Positions 36,255 through 45,459 of a stretch of 64,000 bases of DNA are shown in pieces; position 1 is the first letter of the stretch, and each line of letters begins with the position of its first letter. The notes under the pieces are model-generated. The model saw only the letters and a list, made by a program, of their open reading frames with translations. It searched no databases and had not been told where the DNA came from. The stretch is from assembly GCF_038725785.1 (NCBI RefSeq), contig NZ_CP109796.1:3348001-3412000 (forward strand), read 5' to 3'. Made by a program: the position numbers and the translations under genes. The stretch is from Termitidicoccus mucosus. GTDB taxonomy: Bacteria; Verrucomicrobiota; Verrucomicrobiia; Opitutales; Opitutaceae.

Positions 36255-37704
36255 GGCTACCCGCAACATTCCGCGCATTGTCGTCGCCGGGACGTCGTCC
36301 GGCGTTGGCAAGACCACCGTTGCCGTGGGGCTTGTCGCCGCGCTGCGGGCGCGGGGACTCGTCGTGCAATCCTTCAAGTGCGGGCCGGATTACATCGATC
36401 CCTCCTACCACAGCCGCGCCGCGGGGCGCCCCTGCCGCAATCTCGATTCGTGGATGCTCGACGATTCGCGGGTGGCCGGTGTTTTCGGGCGCGCCTGCGC
36501 GGGCGCCGACATCGCCGTCATCGAGGGCGTGATGGGGCTTTTTGACGGCAGTGATTTCGAGGACGACCGCGCATCCGCCGCGCAGATTGCCAGGCTCCTG
36601 GACGCGCCCGTGCTGCTCGTTTTGGATATCTCCAAGTCGGCGCGGAGCATCGCCGCGGTGGCGCGGGGATTCGAGCACTTTGACCCCGGGACGCCGGTGG
36701 CGGCGTTTGTGCTCAACAATGCGGGCACCGAGGCCCATGCGGGCGGTTGCGCCGCCGCCATCGCCCGCCACTGCCGCGCGCCGGTGGTCGGCTGGCTGCC
36801 CCGCAATGCCGCGTTTGCCGTGGGCGAGCGCCATCTCGGGCTGGTTTACGAAAGCGGGCGGCGCGCATCGGACGAGTTCATTCGGGGGCTCGGCGCCGAA
36901 GTGGCGAAGCGATTCGACCTGGATGCAATCATCGGGCTGGCGGCGCGCATCACGCCGCCGGCCGCCGCCCCGGACTTGCGATGTCTGCCGGAACCGGGGC
37001 GCGGGCGCGGCGCCTCGCAAACCCCTCGTCCGCTGCTCGCCGTGGCGCGCGATGACGCGTTCTGTTTTTATTACCCGGACAATCTCGACTTGCTCGAAGC
37101 CGCGGGCGCCCGGATTGCCTATTTCAAGCCGGCGCAAGGCGAGCGGCCGCCGCCGGGCGCGGCCGGGGTGTATCTGGGCGGCGGATACCCGGAGCTTCAC
37201 GCCAAGGCCCTGTCGGAAAACAGCGCGCTTTGGAACGACCTGAAAAATGCGCACGCGCGCGGCGTCCCGATTTTCGCGGAGTGCGGCGGTTTCATGGCCC
37301 TGGCCGGGACGCTCGTCGATGCCGAAGGCCGGCGCTGGCCGATGGCCGGGCTCGTCCCCGGTGTTGTCCGCATGGGCGGGCGGCTGGCCGGTTTCGGCTA
37401 CCGTCACGCCACCGCGTTGAGGTCGAATTTTCTCGTCGCGGCGGGCGAGACATTGCGCGCGCACGAGTTCCATTACAGCACATGGGAAATCGAGGCGCCG
37501 GACCCGGGAGGCGGCGCCGCGACGCATGTCCCGTTCGCGTGGCTGTCGCGCGCCGCCCGGCGGGACGCCCCCGGCGCGCCTTGCGGCTGCGCGCATGGCA
37601 ACCTGCTCGCCAGTTATCTGCACATGCATTTCGGGCAGCGCGACGGCCTCGCGGAACGCTTTGTGGCGCGCATGAGAGATCCCCTCGCCGGGCCGCCGGA
37701 ATAA
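36247..37704 (+). CDS. cobB: Cobyrinate / hydrogenobyrinate a,c-diamide synthase
   Basis: A 485-residue protein of the CobB/CbiA family that amidates the a and c side chains with glutamine and ATP. The N-terminal dethiobiotin-synthase-like domain starts MPEATRN and carries AGTSSGVGKTT (residues ~14-24), FKCGPDYIDPSYH, EGVMGLFDG and FVLNNAG. The C-terminal glutamine amidotransferase domain has YLGGGYPELHA and AECGGFMALAG with nucleophile C346, then HEFHYS and a late His (SYLHMHF). The adjacent CobN suggests hydrogenobyrinate (late cobalt insertion), but cobyrinate is equally possible. Confidence 0.93.
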   Translation: MPEATRNIPRIVVAGTSSGVGKTTVAVGLVAALRARGLVVQSFKCGPDYIDPSYHSRAAGRPCRNLDSWMLDDSRVAGVFGRACAGADIAVIEGVMGLFDGSDFEDDRASAAQIARLLDAPVLLVLDISKSARSIAAVARGFEHFDPGTPVAAFVLNNAGTEAHAGGCAAAIARHCRAPVVGWLPRNAAFAVGERHLGLVYESGRRASDEFIRGLGAEVAKRFDLDAIIGLAARITPPAAAPDLRCLPEPGRGRGASQTPRPLLAVARDDAFCFYYPDNLDLLEAAGARIAYFKPAQGERPPPGAAGVYLGGGYPELHAKALSENSALWNDLKNAHARGVPIFAECGGFMALAGTLVDAEGRRWPMAGLVPGVVRMGGRLAGFGYRHATALRSNFLVAAGETLRAHEFHYSTWEIEAPDPGGGAATHVPFAWLSRAARRDAPGAPCGCAHGNLLASYLHMHFGQRDGLAERFVARMRDPLAGPPE

Positions 37705-37730
37705 TTTTCCCAGCATAAACAAACGGGCCA

Positions 37731-39089
37731 ATGAACACACAAAACCTGATTCCAGTCACCGTCCTCACCGGCTTCCTCGGCGCCGGCAAGACCACGCTCC
37801 TCAACCGCATCCTCGCCAACCGCCGGGGACGCCGCATCGCCGTCATAGAAAATGAATACGGCGAAGTCGGCGTGGACAACCAGCTCGTCATCCGCGAACG
37901 CGAGGAGATCTTTGAGATGAACAACGGCTGCATCTGCTGCACCGTGCGCGGCGACCTCATCCGCATCCTCACCCGCCTCGCGCAAAGCGACCGCCGCATC
38001 GACGCCGTGGTCATCGAAACCACCGGCCTCGCCAACCCCGGCCCCGTCGCGCTCACCTTCTTCACCGATCCCGGCGTGCGCGCCCGCTACCACCTCGACG
38101 CCATCGTCACCCTCGTCGATGCGCGCCACATCGCGGCACACTGGGATTCGAGCGACGAGGCGCAAAAACAGATCGCCTTCGCCGACACCATCCTCCTCAA
38201 CAAAACCGACCTCGTCGCCGACGACGAGCTTGCCGCCATCGAGGCGCGCCTCCGCCGGATGAATCCCGCCGCCCGCCTCCACCGCGCGCGCAACGCCGCC
38301 GTCCCGCTCGAGCATGTCCTCAACCTCGGCGGCTTCGACCTCGACCGCGCCACGCAGGTCGATCCGCGGTTCATGGAACCCGAATATCCCTTCGAGTGGG
38401 GCGGCATCCACGACCTTCCCGCCGGCGCCGCCACGCTCACGCTCGACGAGGGCCCCGACCCCGCGATGGACGCCGTCCTCCTTCCCGTTCCCGACGCCTC
38501 CGAAGCATCATTCGCCGCCGCGCGCGACCGCGCCGTGCTCGCCTTTTCCGCCGAGCCCCGCGAACTCGCGCCCGGCACGCCGCTCCTGCCCGACGGCAGG
38601 CTGCACCGCCTCGCCTTCCCGGCGTTTCCCGCCGTCTTCCCCGTCGGCATCGCCACGGCCGGCCACTACGCGCTTTTCACCCAGCATCATCCCGACGAGT
38701 TCGACGCCCGCCTCGCCGCAGCAGGCGACAAGGACAAAAAACTCGCGCCCCTGCGCGAGCGCGCCTTCAAGGCGACGCACACGCACGACGGCGCGGTCGG
38801 CTCCGTCGGCATCGCGATGGAAGGCGAGTTCGACGGCGCCAGCCTCAACGCCTGGCTCGGCGAACTCCTCGCGCAAAAAGGCACCGACATCTACCGCAGC
38901 AAAGGCGTCCTCGCCGTGCGCGGCTCGAAGGAGCGCATCATTTTCCAAGGCGTGCACATGCTCTTCGACTCCCGCGCCGGGGCACCCTGGAAATCCGGCG
39001 AAAAACGTCAAAACACCTTCGTCTTCATCGGCCGCGACCTCGACCGCGCCGCCCTTGCCGCCGGTTTCAGACGCTGCCTGGCGGAATAG
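37731..39089 (+). CDS. cobW: CobW-type GTPase metallochaperone
   Basis: A 452-residue COG0523 GTPase. Walker A is GFLGAGKTT (residues 14-22), followed by [14 protein letters not shown], the metal-binding C67-I-C69-C70 in [23 protein letters not shown] and the guanine motif NKTDLV. The CobW C-terminal domain (residues ~310-450) is present, with [10 protein letters not shown] and a final [13 protein letters not shown]. CobW is linked to cobalt delivery to cobaltochelatase, which fits its position at the end of the cobalt block. Zinc is the alternative metal for this family. Confidence 0.92.
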   Translation: MNTQNLIPVTVLTGFLGAGKTTLLNRILANRRGRRIAVIENEYGEVGVDNQLVIREREEIFEMNNGCICCTVRGDLIRILTRLAQSDRRIDAVVIETTGLANPGPVALTFFTDPGVRARYHLDAIVTLVDARHIAAHWDSSDEAQKQIAFADTILLNKTDLVADDELAAIEARLRRMNPAARLHRARNAAVPLEHVLNLGGFDLDRATQVDPRFMEPEYPFEWGGIHDLPAGAATLTLDEGPDPAMDAVLLPVPDASEASFAAARDRAVLAFSAEPRELAPGTPLLPDGRLHRLAFPAFPAVFPVGIATAGHYALFTQHHPDEFDARLAAAGDKDKKLAPLRERAFKATHTHDGAVGSVGIAMEGEFDGASLNAWLGELLAQKGTDIYRSKGVLAVRGSKERIIFQGVHMLFDSRAGAPWKSGEKRQNTFVFIGRDLDRAALAAGFRRCLAE

Positions 39090-39164
39090 GCGAAGGCAGG
39101 ATGGAAGCAATCAGGAGGCATGCCGCTTCCGAACTGAAATGATCCCTTTGGAAAATATGCCAGT

Positions 39165-39183
39165 GGAGGGACAGCGTCCCTCC
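39165..39183. repeat. Small palindrome GGAGGGACAGCGTCCCTCC
   Basis: A 7-bp perfect stem in the 189-bp gap between cobW and argF. It may help end the cobalt transcript or be a minimal palindromic repeat. Confidence 0.5.
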
Positions 39184-39278
39184 TGACTTTTTCCATCCTC
39201 CCATCCATTCTTTGTGCCGCGCGCATTTTTCCCTCGCAGCGTAGTGGCGGCGGGTATAAGCACTCGCGCTTCTTTCCG

Positions 39279-40226
39279 ATGAAGCACTTCCTCAAAGAGA
39301 CCGATTTCAAGCCCCGCGAGGTGGCGGAAATTTTTGCCCTTGCCCGCGAGTTGAAGCAGAAACGCGGACGCCACACGCCGCCCGTGCTTCAGCACCAGAC
39401 ATGGGCGATGATCTTCTCCAAATCGAGCACGCGCACGCGGGTCTCGTTCGAGGTCGGCATCCACGAACTCGGAGGCAATCCGCTTTTCCTCAACAAAGGC
39501 GACATCCAGCTCGGGCGCGGCGAAACGGTGGCCGACACCGCCCGCGTGCTTTCGCGTTTCGTGCACGGGCTCATCGTGCGCACGTTCGACCACGCCGAGG
39601 TCGAGGAACTCGCGCGCGCCGGCAGCATTCCCGTCATCAACGCGCTGACCGATTTTCTCCATCCGTGCCAGATTTACACGGACGCCTTCACCATGGCCGA
39701 GCGCTGGGCGCCGAAGGGCGGGGATCTGTTCGCGTCGCTGAAAGGCCGCAAGATCGCGTTTCTCGGCGACACGGCCTGCAACATGGCGAACTCATGGATC
39801 CTCGGCGCAAATCTCTTCGGCATGAAAATCTCGCTCGCAGGCCCGAAAGGGTTCGAGCCCCCGAAGGAGCTCGACGCGCTGCTCGCGAAGGAAGGCTTCG
39901 CGGGCGGATATGAATTCACCACCGACGCGCGCGAGGCGGTGAGAGACGCCGACGTGGTTTACACCGACGTGTGGGTGAGCATGGGCAAGGAGGCCGAGGC
40001 CGCGGAGCGCATCAAGACAATGTCGCCCTACGCCGTGACCGCGGAACTTTTCGCCGCCGCGAAGCCCGACGCCTGGTTCATGCACTGCCTGCCCGCCTAC
40101 GTCGGCAAGGAAGTGACGCAGGAGGTCCTGGACAACCCGCGCTCAATCATCTTCGACCAGGCCGAAAACCGGCTGCACACGCAGAAGGCCATCATGGCGG
40201 TCCTGGCGCAACAGCCGCGCGCGTGA
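39279..40226 (+). CDS. argF: Ornithine carbamoyltransferase
   Basis: A 315-residue OTC that makes citrulline from ornithine and carbamoyl phosphate in arginine synthesis. Carbamoyl-phosphate-binding STRTR lies at residues 50-54 and HPCQ at 128-131. The ornithine loop HCLPAYVGKEVT starts at H269, and DVWVSMGKEAEA is the SMG-type loop. Length is normal. No other arginine gene is near, so it is a stand-alone locus after the cobalt block. Confidence 0.95.
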   Translation: MKHFLKETDFKPREVAEIFALARELKQKRGRHTPPVLQHQTWAMIFSKSSTRTRVSFEVGIHELGGNPLFLNKGDIQLGRGETVADTARVLSRFVHGLIVRTFDHAEVEELARAGSIPVINALTDFLHPCQIYTDAFTMAERWAPKGGDLFASLKGRKIAFLGDTACNMANSWILGANLFGMKISLAGPKGFEPPKELDALLAKEGFAGGYEFTTDAREAVRDADVVYTDVWVSMGKEAEAAERIKTMSPYAVTAELFAAAKPDAWFMHCLPAYVGKEVTQEVLDNPRSIIFDQAENRLHTQKAIMAVLAQQPRA

Positions 40227-40282
40227 CGCGAGAAAGTTCGTGCCGAGGTTGAAAGTGGAGGCCTTGTCCCAAACTTCCACCG

Positions 40283-41131
40283 ATGGAACATAACATCAAA
40301 TCCCGCCGAGGGCTCACCTTTGTCGAGGTGCTCGGCATACTCGTCGTCATTTCGGTGCTGCTGTCCGTGGTTTCGGCCGGCGTGTTGGCGCGCATCAACC
40401 GGAGCCGGGTCGAATCCACCGTCTCCAACCTGGAAAAGCTGGAGACGGCGCTGGCCCGGTATGCCGCCCTCCCCGAGGCATCCGGCCTGATGCCTTTCAC
40501 CAAGGGCCGCGGCATCGTCCGCACGGCCGATGGCCCCGGCCCCGACGCCAGCCTGGATGAAAACGACAACGGCACGCCCGAGTTCTGTCTGGAGGCGGTG
40601 TTGCTCGCGACCCGGACGCTGGACCGACTCCCGGACTGGCGCACGGGCCGTGATCCGGTCCAGGGCGGCGCCATCCAGCCTGCCGACATCGTCGGCTGGA
40701 ACCGGCAGCTCCGCGCATTCACGGCCGGCTTGAAACCCGACGGCTCCCCCGCCGCCAGCGTGCAGGATTGGAGCAAAGTCGTCCGTTCCGAGTGCGCCCC
40801 GGTTGACACGGGGATCGCCGCCTCCGCCGTCGGGACCAACGCCGGCGGAGGACTGATGAGCGTCCATGGCGTGAACTTTTACCTCGATGGCTCCTCCGGG
40901 CTCCCGGACGGACGCTGCGCCTACGTCGTCTTTCCCGGCCTGTCCCTGGCGGATTGCGCGATGCTCTCGAAAAAAATCAACGGCGCGCTGAACGTCATCG
41001 ACACCAAGCGCCCCGACTCCGAGGCCAGCCGCCGCCAGTCGTCCGGTCGCTTCGTGGTCGATGCCCGGGCCGCCAGTGCGGATGCCGACGGCACCTTCAC
41101 CGCCTTCTGCTACCTCAAAAACACGCGGTAA
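40283..41131 (+). CDS. Pseudopilin-like protein with type IV prepilin leader
   Basis: A 282-residue protein with a short basic leader (MEHNIKSRRG) and the prepilin cleavage site G|LTFVE, followed by a ~20-residue hydrophobic helix (VLGILVVISVLLSVVSAGVL). Glu at +5 of the mature protein is conserved. The rest is a unique globular domain (residues 60-282). Such proteins are abundant in Verrucomicrobia and Planctomycetes and may act in type II secretion or at the cell surface. No secretion genes are adjacent, so the function is unknown. Confidence 0.75.
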   Translation: MEHNIKSRRGLTFVEVLGILVVISVLLSVVSAGVLARINRSRVESTVSNLEKLETALARYAALPEASGLMPFTKGRGIVRTADGPGPDASLDENDNGTPEFCLEAVLLATRTLDRLPDWRTGRDPVQGGAIQPADIVGWNRQLRAFTAGLKPDGSPAASVQDWSKVVRSECAPVDTGIAASAVGTNAGGGLMSVHGVNFYLDGSSGLPDGRCAYVVFPGLSLADCAMLSKKINGALNVIDTKRPDSEASRRQSSGRFVVDARAASADADGTFTAFCYLKNTR

Positions 41132-41308
41132 AACCGCGGTTTCAACCGGACGAACGGTTCCCGGGCCGCCAAAACTCTGACCGTAAACCGCGCCCGCCGG
41201 TTTACCCGGCGCGGAAATGGCGGTTGAGTATGCTTGCCTCCGCGGGCGCGCCCGCGCGCGTCATGCGCGCCACGTCCGCCCGATTTCGTATCCGTTTTTC
41301 ATGACACA

Positions 41309-43819
41309 ATGACATATCGCATCCGCTTCCTTTCCGCCCTTGCCGTCCCCCTCGTCTCGCTTGCGATTCCGCCCGCGGCCGCCGCGCCGGTCACCGTCAC
41401 GGTCGATGCTGCCGCGCCCGGCATCCCGGTCAGCCCGCTCATGCACGGACTGTTTTTCGAGGACATCAATTACGGCGCGGACGGCGGGCTCTACGCCGAA
41501 CTCGTGCAGAACCGCTCCTTCGAGCACGCCGATTCGTTCTATGCGTGGGGCCTCGTGAACCGTGGCGCCGACGCCTCCGCCGGCATCTCGGCCGAGACCC
41601 CGCTCAACCCGAATAATCCGCATTTCCTCCGCCTCGCCGTGCGCGACCCCGGCGAAGGCTTCGGCGTCGCCAACTACGGCTTCGGCGGCATCGCCGTCCG
41701 GGCCGGGGAAAATTACCTCGTCTCGCTGCGCGCCCGCGCCGCGGACGGCTTCTCCGGCGCGCTCGCCGTCGCCATCGAGGACGAGACCGGGCGCGTGCTC
41801 GGCCGATGCCGCATCGAAAACATCGCCACGGCCTGGACCCGCCGCGACGCCGTCATCGCCGTTCCGCCCTCGTCCGCCTCGCGCCTGCCCGTGCCGTTCA
41901 CCGGCACCGGGCGGGCCCGCCTCGTCGTCACCGCTGATGCCGCCGGCACCATCGACCTCGATGTCATTTCGCTTTTCCCGGAAAACACCTGGAAACAACG
42001 CCCCAACGGCCTGCGCGCCGACCTCGTGCAAATGCTCGCCGACATGCGCCCCGGCTTCCTGCGCTTCCCCGGCGGCTGCATCGTCGAGGGCTCCGACCTT
42101 GCCAACGCCTATCGATGGAAGGACACCGTCGGCGACATCGCCGCGCGGCCCGAAAACCGGAACCGCTGGCAGCATGCCCTCCATCGCGATCACGCGCCGC
42201 AGTATTACCAGTCCTACGGGCTGGGTTTCTTCGAGTATTTCCAACTTTGCGAGGACATCGGCGCCGCCCCCGTGCCGGTCATCAACTGCGGCATGGCCTG
42301 CCAATACCAGACCGGGGAGCTTGTCCCGCTCGGCGAGCTGGGGCCTTTTGTGCGGGACGCGCTCGACCTCGTCGAGTTCGCCAACGGTCCCGTTGACAGC
42401 AAGTGGGGCGGCGTCCGCGCCGCGATGGGGCACCCGGCGCCTTTCAACCTGAAATACCTCGGCATCGGCAACGAGCAATGGGGCGAACCGTATTTCGAGC
42501 GCTACACGGTTTTCCACGACGCGCTCAAGGCCGCGCATCCTGAAATCGTTCTCATCACCACCTCGGGACCCGGCGTGGACGACCAGTGGTGGCGGCTGGC
42601 ATGGGACAAATTCAAGGCCGGCACGCCCGCCGAAATCGTGGACGAGCACTACTACCGCCCGCCCGCGTGGTTCTTTGCCCAAGCGGACCGTTACGATCGC
42701 CACGACCGCGCCGGCCCGAAGGTTTTTGCCGGCGAATTCGCCGCGCACGAAACCGACCGGCGCAACACGCTCCGCGCCGCGTTGTCCGAGGCGGCCTTCA
42801 TGACCGGCCTCCTCCGCAACGCCGATGTCGTCACCATGGCCGCCTACGCGCCGCTTTTCGCGAAAAGCGGCGCCACGCAGTGGGCGCCCGACCTCGTCTG
42901 GTTCGACCACGACCGCGTTTACGGCACGCCCTCCTACCACGTGCAAAAGGCCTTCTCGCGCCATCGGCCCGACCGCGTCCTGCCGACGACGCTCGCCGTG
43001 CCCCCGCAACCCGCGCCCGCGTATCCCGGGAGCGCGGGCGTGGGCACGTGGCACAGCCGGGCCGAGTTCAAGGATTTCGTCATCACCCGCGGCGGGCGCG
43101 AACTCTTCCGCGCCGACTTCGCCGGCGGAAAACAACTCGCCGCCTGGCAGACCCGGGGCGGCGCGTGGGCCATCCGCGACGGCGCGCTTCGCCAGGAAAA
43201 CCCGGACGAGCCCGACGTGCGCGCCCTCGCCGTCGATGGCGCGTGGACCGATTACACGCTTTCCGTGAAAGCCCGCAAACTCGGCGGCGAGGAGGGTTTC
43301 CTCGTTTTCTTCCAGGCCGAACCCGGCGGCGAGACCGGGCGCCTCAACCTCGGTTCGTATCGGAATACCCAATACACGCTCAACCTCGGCGGCGCCCCCG
43401 CCGCCAGCGCCGCCGGCCGCATCGAGGACGGGCGCTGGTATGACATCAGGGTCGAGGTCTCGGGCGGGGCGGTGAAATGCTGGCTCGACGGCGCGCTCAT
43501 TCTCGAAGGCGCGCGCCGGCCGCCCGCGGTCCTCTACGCCGTCGCCGGCCGCGACGACCGAGCGGGCGAAATCATCCTCCACCTCGTCAACCCCGCCGAC
43601 CGTCCGCTCGACGCGGCCATCGGGCTCGAGGGCGTGCAAACCATCGCGGACACGGGACGTGTCTCCCTTCTCACCGCCGGGAGTCTCGACGACACCAACA
43701 CCCTCGATGCCCCCGATCAGGTTTCTCCGCGCGAGGAGACTATTGCCGTCCCGGGGCCGCGTTTTCGCCACACCGTGCCCGCCCGGTCGCACACCGTCCT
43801 GCGCGTGCAGGCAAAATGA
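41309..43819 (+). CDS. Alpha-L-arabinofuranosidase, GH51, exported
   Basis: An 836-residue exported enzyme that would release arabinose from arabinan or arabinoxylan. The Met at 41309 gives a signal peptide (MTYRIRFLSALAV ending PAAAAP). LMHGLFFEDINYGADGGLYA and LRFPGGCIVEG are GH51 signatures. The acid/base is E389 in GIGNEQWG and the nucleophile is E476 in FAGEFA. An extra ~170-residue LamG/DUF1080-like beta-sandwich is inserted near the C-terminus (residues ~585-750), followed by the usual closing strands. It supplies the arabinose for the araBAD genes in the same window. Confidence 0.92.
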   Translation: MTYRIRFLSALAVPLVSLAIPPAAAAPVTVTVDAAAPGIPVSPLMHGLFFEDINYGADGGLYAELVQNRSFEHADSFYAWGLVNRGADASAGISAETPLNPNNPHFLRLAVRDPGEGFGVANYGFGGIAVRAGENYLVSLRARAADGFSGALAVAIEDETGRVLGRCRIENIATAWTRRDAVIAVPPSSASRLPVPFTGTGRARLVVTADAAGTIDLDVISLFPENTWKQRPNGLRADLVQMLADMRPGFLRFPGGCIVEGSDLANAYRWKDTVGDIAARPENRNRWQHALHRDHAPQYYQSYGLGFFEYFQLCEDIGAAPVPVINCGMACQYQTGELVPLGELGPFVRDALDLVEFANGPVDSKWGGVRAAMGHPAPFNLKYLGIGNEQWGEPYFERYTVFHDALKAAHPEIVLITTSGPGVDDQWWRLAWDKFKAGTPAEIVDEHYYRPPAWFFAQADRYDRHDRAGPKVFAGEFAAHETDRRNTLRAALSEAAFMTGLLRNADVVTMAAYAPLFAKSGATQWAPDLVWFDHDRVYGTPSYHVQKAFSRHRPDRVLPTTLAVPPQPAPAYPGSAGVGTWHSRAEFKDFVITRGGRELFRADFAGGKQLAAWQTRGGAWAIRDGALRQENPDEPDVRALAVDGAWTDYTLSVKARKLGGEEGFLVFFQAEPGGETGRLNLGSYRNTQYTLNLGGAPAASAAGRIEDGRWYDIRVEVSGGAVKCWLDGALILEGARRPPAVLYAVAGRDDRAGEIILHLVNPADRPLDAAIGLEGVQTIADTGRVSLLTAGSLDDTNTLDAPDQVSPREETIAVPGPRFRHTVPARSHTVLRVQAK

Positions 43820-43871
43820 CCATGAAGCGTTTTTCGTTTATAGTATTTTCCCGACATTTGCACAGACTTTA

Positions 43872-43926
43872 GGTAGGGCGAACCCTCCGGGTGAGCCGCG
43901 GCTCGGCGGGGACGCCTCGCCCTACC
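43872..43926. repeat. Palindromic repeat GGTAGGGCGA...TCGCCCTACC
   Basis: Ten-base perfect outer arms with an inner GAGCCGCGGCTC palindrome. It lies between the convergent GH51 and SGNH genes and may act as a bidirectional terminator. Confidence 0.75.
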
Positions 43927-43955
43927 CTCATGTGTAAATATTGAGAGAACCTGCT

Positions 43956-45212
43956 CTAAAGCGCCTCGATGGCCAGCGTGTGCCTGACGGGGGAGACGGA
44001 GGCTTTTGACTCGGCGACGAGGGCGGCGGATTTTTTGAGAATCAACTCCTGCCGGGCGGCCGTGTTTTTCTCCTCGCCGGGGAAATGTTTTGTCCAGACG
44101 GGGAGCGAGGTGAGCAGGATCTTCACGGCGTCGGTCTCGTAGGCTTGCTGGGCCATCACGGTTTCGTGGACGCGGGCGAAGGCGTCGCAGAAGGGATTGT
44201 CCAGAAACTCGGCGGCAAGGTTGATGCCGCGCTCCAAGTCGGCGGCGGCGAACTCGCGCGCGGCTTTGCCCCAGGTGACCTTCACCCGCGGCGCGGGGGC
44301 GTTTTTCACGACGAGGGTGTAGCGGTTCAGGTCGTCGTTGAAGGGAAGAAACTCGACCATGCGGCGCGCGCTGGCGATGTCGCCGCCGCCGTCGAAAAAG
44401 CAGAACGGATAACGCGTCGATTCAAGTTCGACGGCGGTGCGGGTGGCGGCGAGCACGCGGTGGCCGCCGGTGGCGGTGGCGCGGCCCGCGGCGCAGTCCC
44501 ATGTGATGGCGCCGATGTCGCCGTCACAGCCGAGCGCCTTCAGGAAGGCATAAGCCATGACGAGGTGGCCGTTCGCGCCGGGATGCACGCCGTCGCCGCC
44601 GGCCACGGGATGGTCGGGGCCGTATTTCGCCTTGGCCTTTTTCATCGCGGCGAGCATCGCGCCATGCACGTCGGCGAAGCGGGCGCCGTGTTTTTCGGCG
44701 ACCTCGCGGGCGATGTCGCCGAGGGCGGCGAGGGTTTCGTTGTAGGCGTCGGGGGAGAGGCGGCGGAAGGTGCCGGTATCGACGACGCCGGGCGAGCCGA
44801 CGACGATGTCGCGCACGCCGGCGGCCTTGAAGTTGGCGACGATGCCGTCGAGGGACTGGCGGTAGCGGTCGAGACGCTCGCCGGCTTGGGCGACGGGCAG
44901 GTAGCCGCCGTCGTTCATGCCGAAGCAGGTGGCGGCGACGGTCGGGCGGAACGGCGCGACATTCTGGTGGAGGCGGGAGAGGAAGCCCCAAGTGGTGTCG
45001 CCGCCCCAGCCGAACTGGATGGCGGAGAGGTTGGCGGCGGGCTGGCAGGCGAGGAGGTAGTCCTCGATAAACACGCTGTAGCGTTTCTGCTCGGTGATGG
45101 AGTCGCCGCAGACGGCGAGCTTGTCGCCGGGACGGAGCAGCAACGGCGCGGCCTGCTGGGCGAGCGGCGCGAGGAGGAAGAGAAGGAGTGATGCCAAGAT
45201 GCGGGTGCGCAT
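43956..45212 (-). CDS. Exported SGNH/GDSL-family hydrolase, probable carbohydrate esterase
   Basis: A 418-residue secreted protein with a signal peptide (MRTRILASLLLFLLAPLAQQA). The four SGNH blocks are clear: GDSIT with the nucleophilic Ser (~residue 38), GWGGDT with the Gly, GMND with the Asn, and DGVHPGANGH with the catalytic Asp/His. A ~180-residue C-terminal domain follows. Such enzymes remove acetyl groups from plant polysaccharides, fitting the neighbouring GH51 and GH105. Exact specificity cannot be told. Confidence 0.85.
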   Translation of the reverse strand: MRTRILASLLLFLLAPLAQQAAPLLLRPGDKLAVCGDSITEQKRYSVFIEDYLLACQPAANLSAIQFGWGGDTTWGFLSRLHQNVAPFRPTVAATCFGMNDGGYLPVAQAGERLDRYRQSLDGIVANFKAAGVRDIVVGSPGVVDTGTFRRLSPDAYNETLAALGDIAREVAEKHGARFADVHGAMLAAMKKAKAKYGPDHPVAGGDGVHPGANGHLVMAYAFLKALGCDGDIGAITWDCAAGRATATGGHRVLAATRTAVELESTRYPFCFFDGGGDIASARRMVEFLPFNDDLNRYTLVVKNAPAPRVKVTWGKAAREFAAADLERGINLAAEFLDNPFCDAFARVHETVMAQQAYETDAVKILLTSLPVWTKHFPGEEKNTAARQELILKKSAALVAESKASVSPVRHTLAIEAL

Positions 45213-45234
45213 GGGGGAAAATTGTTCGTTTTTA

Positions 45235-45416
45235 TTGAACAGAAAGAAACAAAGGGAAACGAAGAATACATTTCCAAATCATGGCCTTCTTGGCGCCCTT
45301 CGTTTCCTTCTGTTCAAAATAATGGTTCGATTTTTTATAACCGCTAAAAACGCGAAAGGGCGCGAAAGGAAATAGATTGGGTTTCGCGGGTTTTGGCGTT
45401 TTTCGCGGTTTATTAA
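45235..45416. repeat. Two tandem inverted repeats upstream of the SGNH gene
   Basis: The first (45235-45317) pairs TTGAACAGAAAGAAACAAAG with CTTCGTTTCCTTCTGTTCAA. The second (~45334-45416) pairs TAACCGCTAAAAACGCGAAA with a GCGTTTTTCGCGGTTTA arm. A relative of the first lies at 58378-58449, and the second resembles the element at 13023. They fill nearly all of the 247-bp gap. Confidence 0.75.
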
Positions 45417-45459
45417 AAAGTCTTCGTGTCTTTGTGGTGAATTTAATGGTTTGTTTTTA

